This document shows positions 63,545 to 64,000 of a stretch of 64,000 bases of DNA, piece after piece. The DNA lies in NCBI GenBank assembly GCA_963971575.1, contig OZ020620.1, positions 40,152,924 to 40,216,923 on the forward strand, read 5' to 3'. This stretch comes from Liopterus haemorrhoidalis. Lineage: Eukaryota > Arthropoda > Insecta > Coleoptera > Dytiscidae. The notes beneath the pieces are model-generated. The model was not told the DNA's origin and did not search any database. It saw only the letters and a list, made by a program, of their open reading frames with translations. Made by a program: the position numbers and the translations under genes. Each line of letters begins with the position of its first letter. Position 1 is the stretch's first letter.

Positions 63545-63670
63545 AATCTGGTACAGAAGAACCCGAACGGCATGAGTAAAGCTTTAAAGTATTCTGACCT
63601 AAACTCTTATTCTTAATGTGGGATCCAACATAAAACTACTGTTCTTAAAAAATAAAGGTTCAGGTTGTTA
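63545..63670 (+). repeat. Repeat shared with 30363-30500
   Basis: Same blocks in the same order (AGAAGAACCCGAACGG, TTATTCTTAA, GTTCAGGTTGTTAA). The stretch 62810-63540 shows no exon. Confidence 0.5.
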
Positions 63671-63920
63671 AAGAATGTTTTGTTCAAGTTTCTTAGACAA
63701 ATCAAACATTCTGAAATAAAATTAGTAACAATTTATATATCAAAATTTGCAGCGAATTTTTATCTATCTAATAGGATATTTTTAATTGTAGAAAAAATTG
63801 TTATAAAAATGTTATCACTCAATAAGTTAATAATAGTTATCAGACAACAATGTTCTGTAATTTTTTAAATATATTTATAGGTTTCAAATAACTTTTATAT
63901 TTATATAATTCTGTGTAGAA

Positions 63921-64000
63921 ACAGTGGCGGCGCTAGCGGGGGGTTCGAGGGGGGATGGGGGCTAAAAGTTGCTCTGGCCCCCAGTTGGCCCCCCTAGAAT
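63921..64000. mobile_element. Left end of a hAT-like element, cut by the window edge
   Basis: CAGTGGCGGCGCTAGCGGGG resembles the end of 55187. G-rich DNA follows to the edge. Confidence 0.5.

Overview
This window looks like insect nuclear DNA, probably from a species with a large, transposon-rich genome; a beetle is a guess. It is AT-rich, has GT-AG introns and AATAAA sites, carries animal mevalonate and phosphate-export genes, and is full of Tc1/mariner, hAT, P-like, piggyBac, Harbinger and non-LTR relics. No bacterial, plasmid or CRISPR feature was seen.

Host genes, left to right. (1) Three phase-compatible plus-strand exons of an unrecognised serine-rich protein (3795-3895, 6914-7081, 9573-9808 or to a stop at 9828). 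(2) A complete seven-exon mevalonate diphosphate decarboxylase gene, plus strand, 21624-29570, 390 codons. (3) A complete nine-exon XPR1-type phosphate exporter (SPX-EXS), plus strand, 31585-56815, 662 codons. (4) A minus-strand gene for the mitochondrial ATP synthase epsilon subunit (stunted-like), 62104-61801, 57 codons, with a possible alternative 3' exon at about 59213. (5) The first coding exon of a second XPR1-like gene, 62737-62805, running off the right edge. The MVD and XPR1 readings were assembled exon by exon; phases match at every junction.

Nearly everything else is repeats. The XPR1 introns are the clearest case: intron 3 is one DD41D mariner-like element plus about 60 bases; intron 4 is three TA-targeted transposons end to end plus about 100 bases; intron 2 holds a hAT element and a non-LTR relic broken by a second hAT element that contains a foldback element; intron 8 starts 11 bases before a 2.3-kb DDE transposon. 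Removing the insertions leaves short introns typical of compact insect genes.

Several insertions are dated by nesting and by perfect target-site duplications (8 bp for hAT, TTAA for piggyBac, TA for Tc1/mariner types). The least explained element is 14513-15635: it has long terminal inverted repeats and encodes, in broken form, a conserved family without an evident DDE nuclease.

Limits: repeat families were matched by eye within the window and from memory of protein motifs. Boundaries without a target-site duplication are approximate, and no database search was run.
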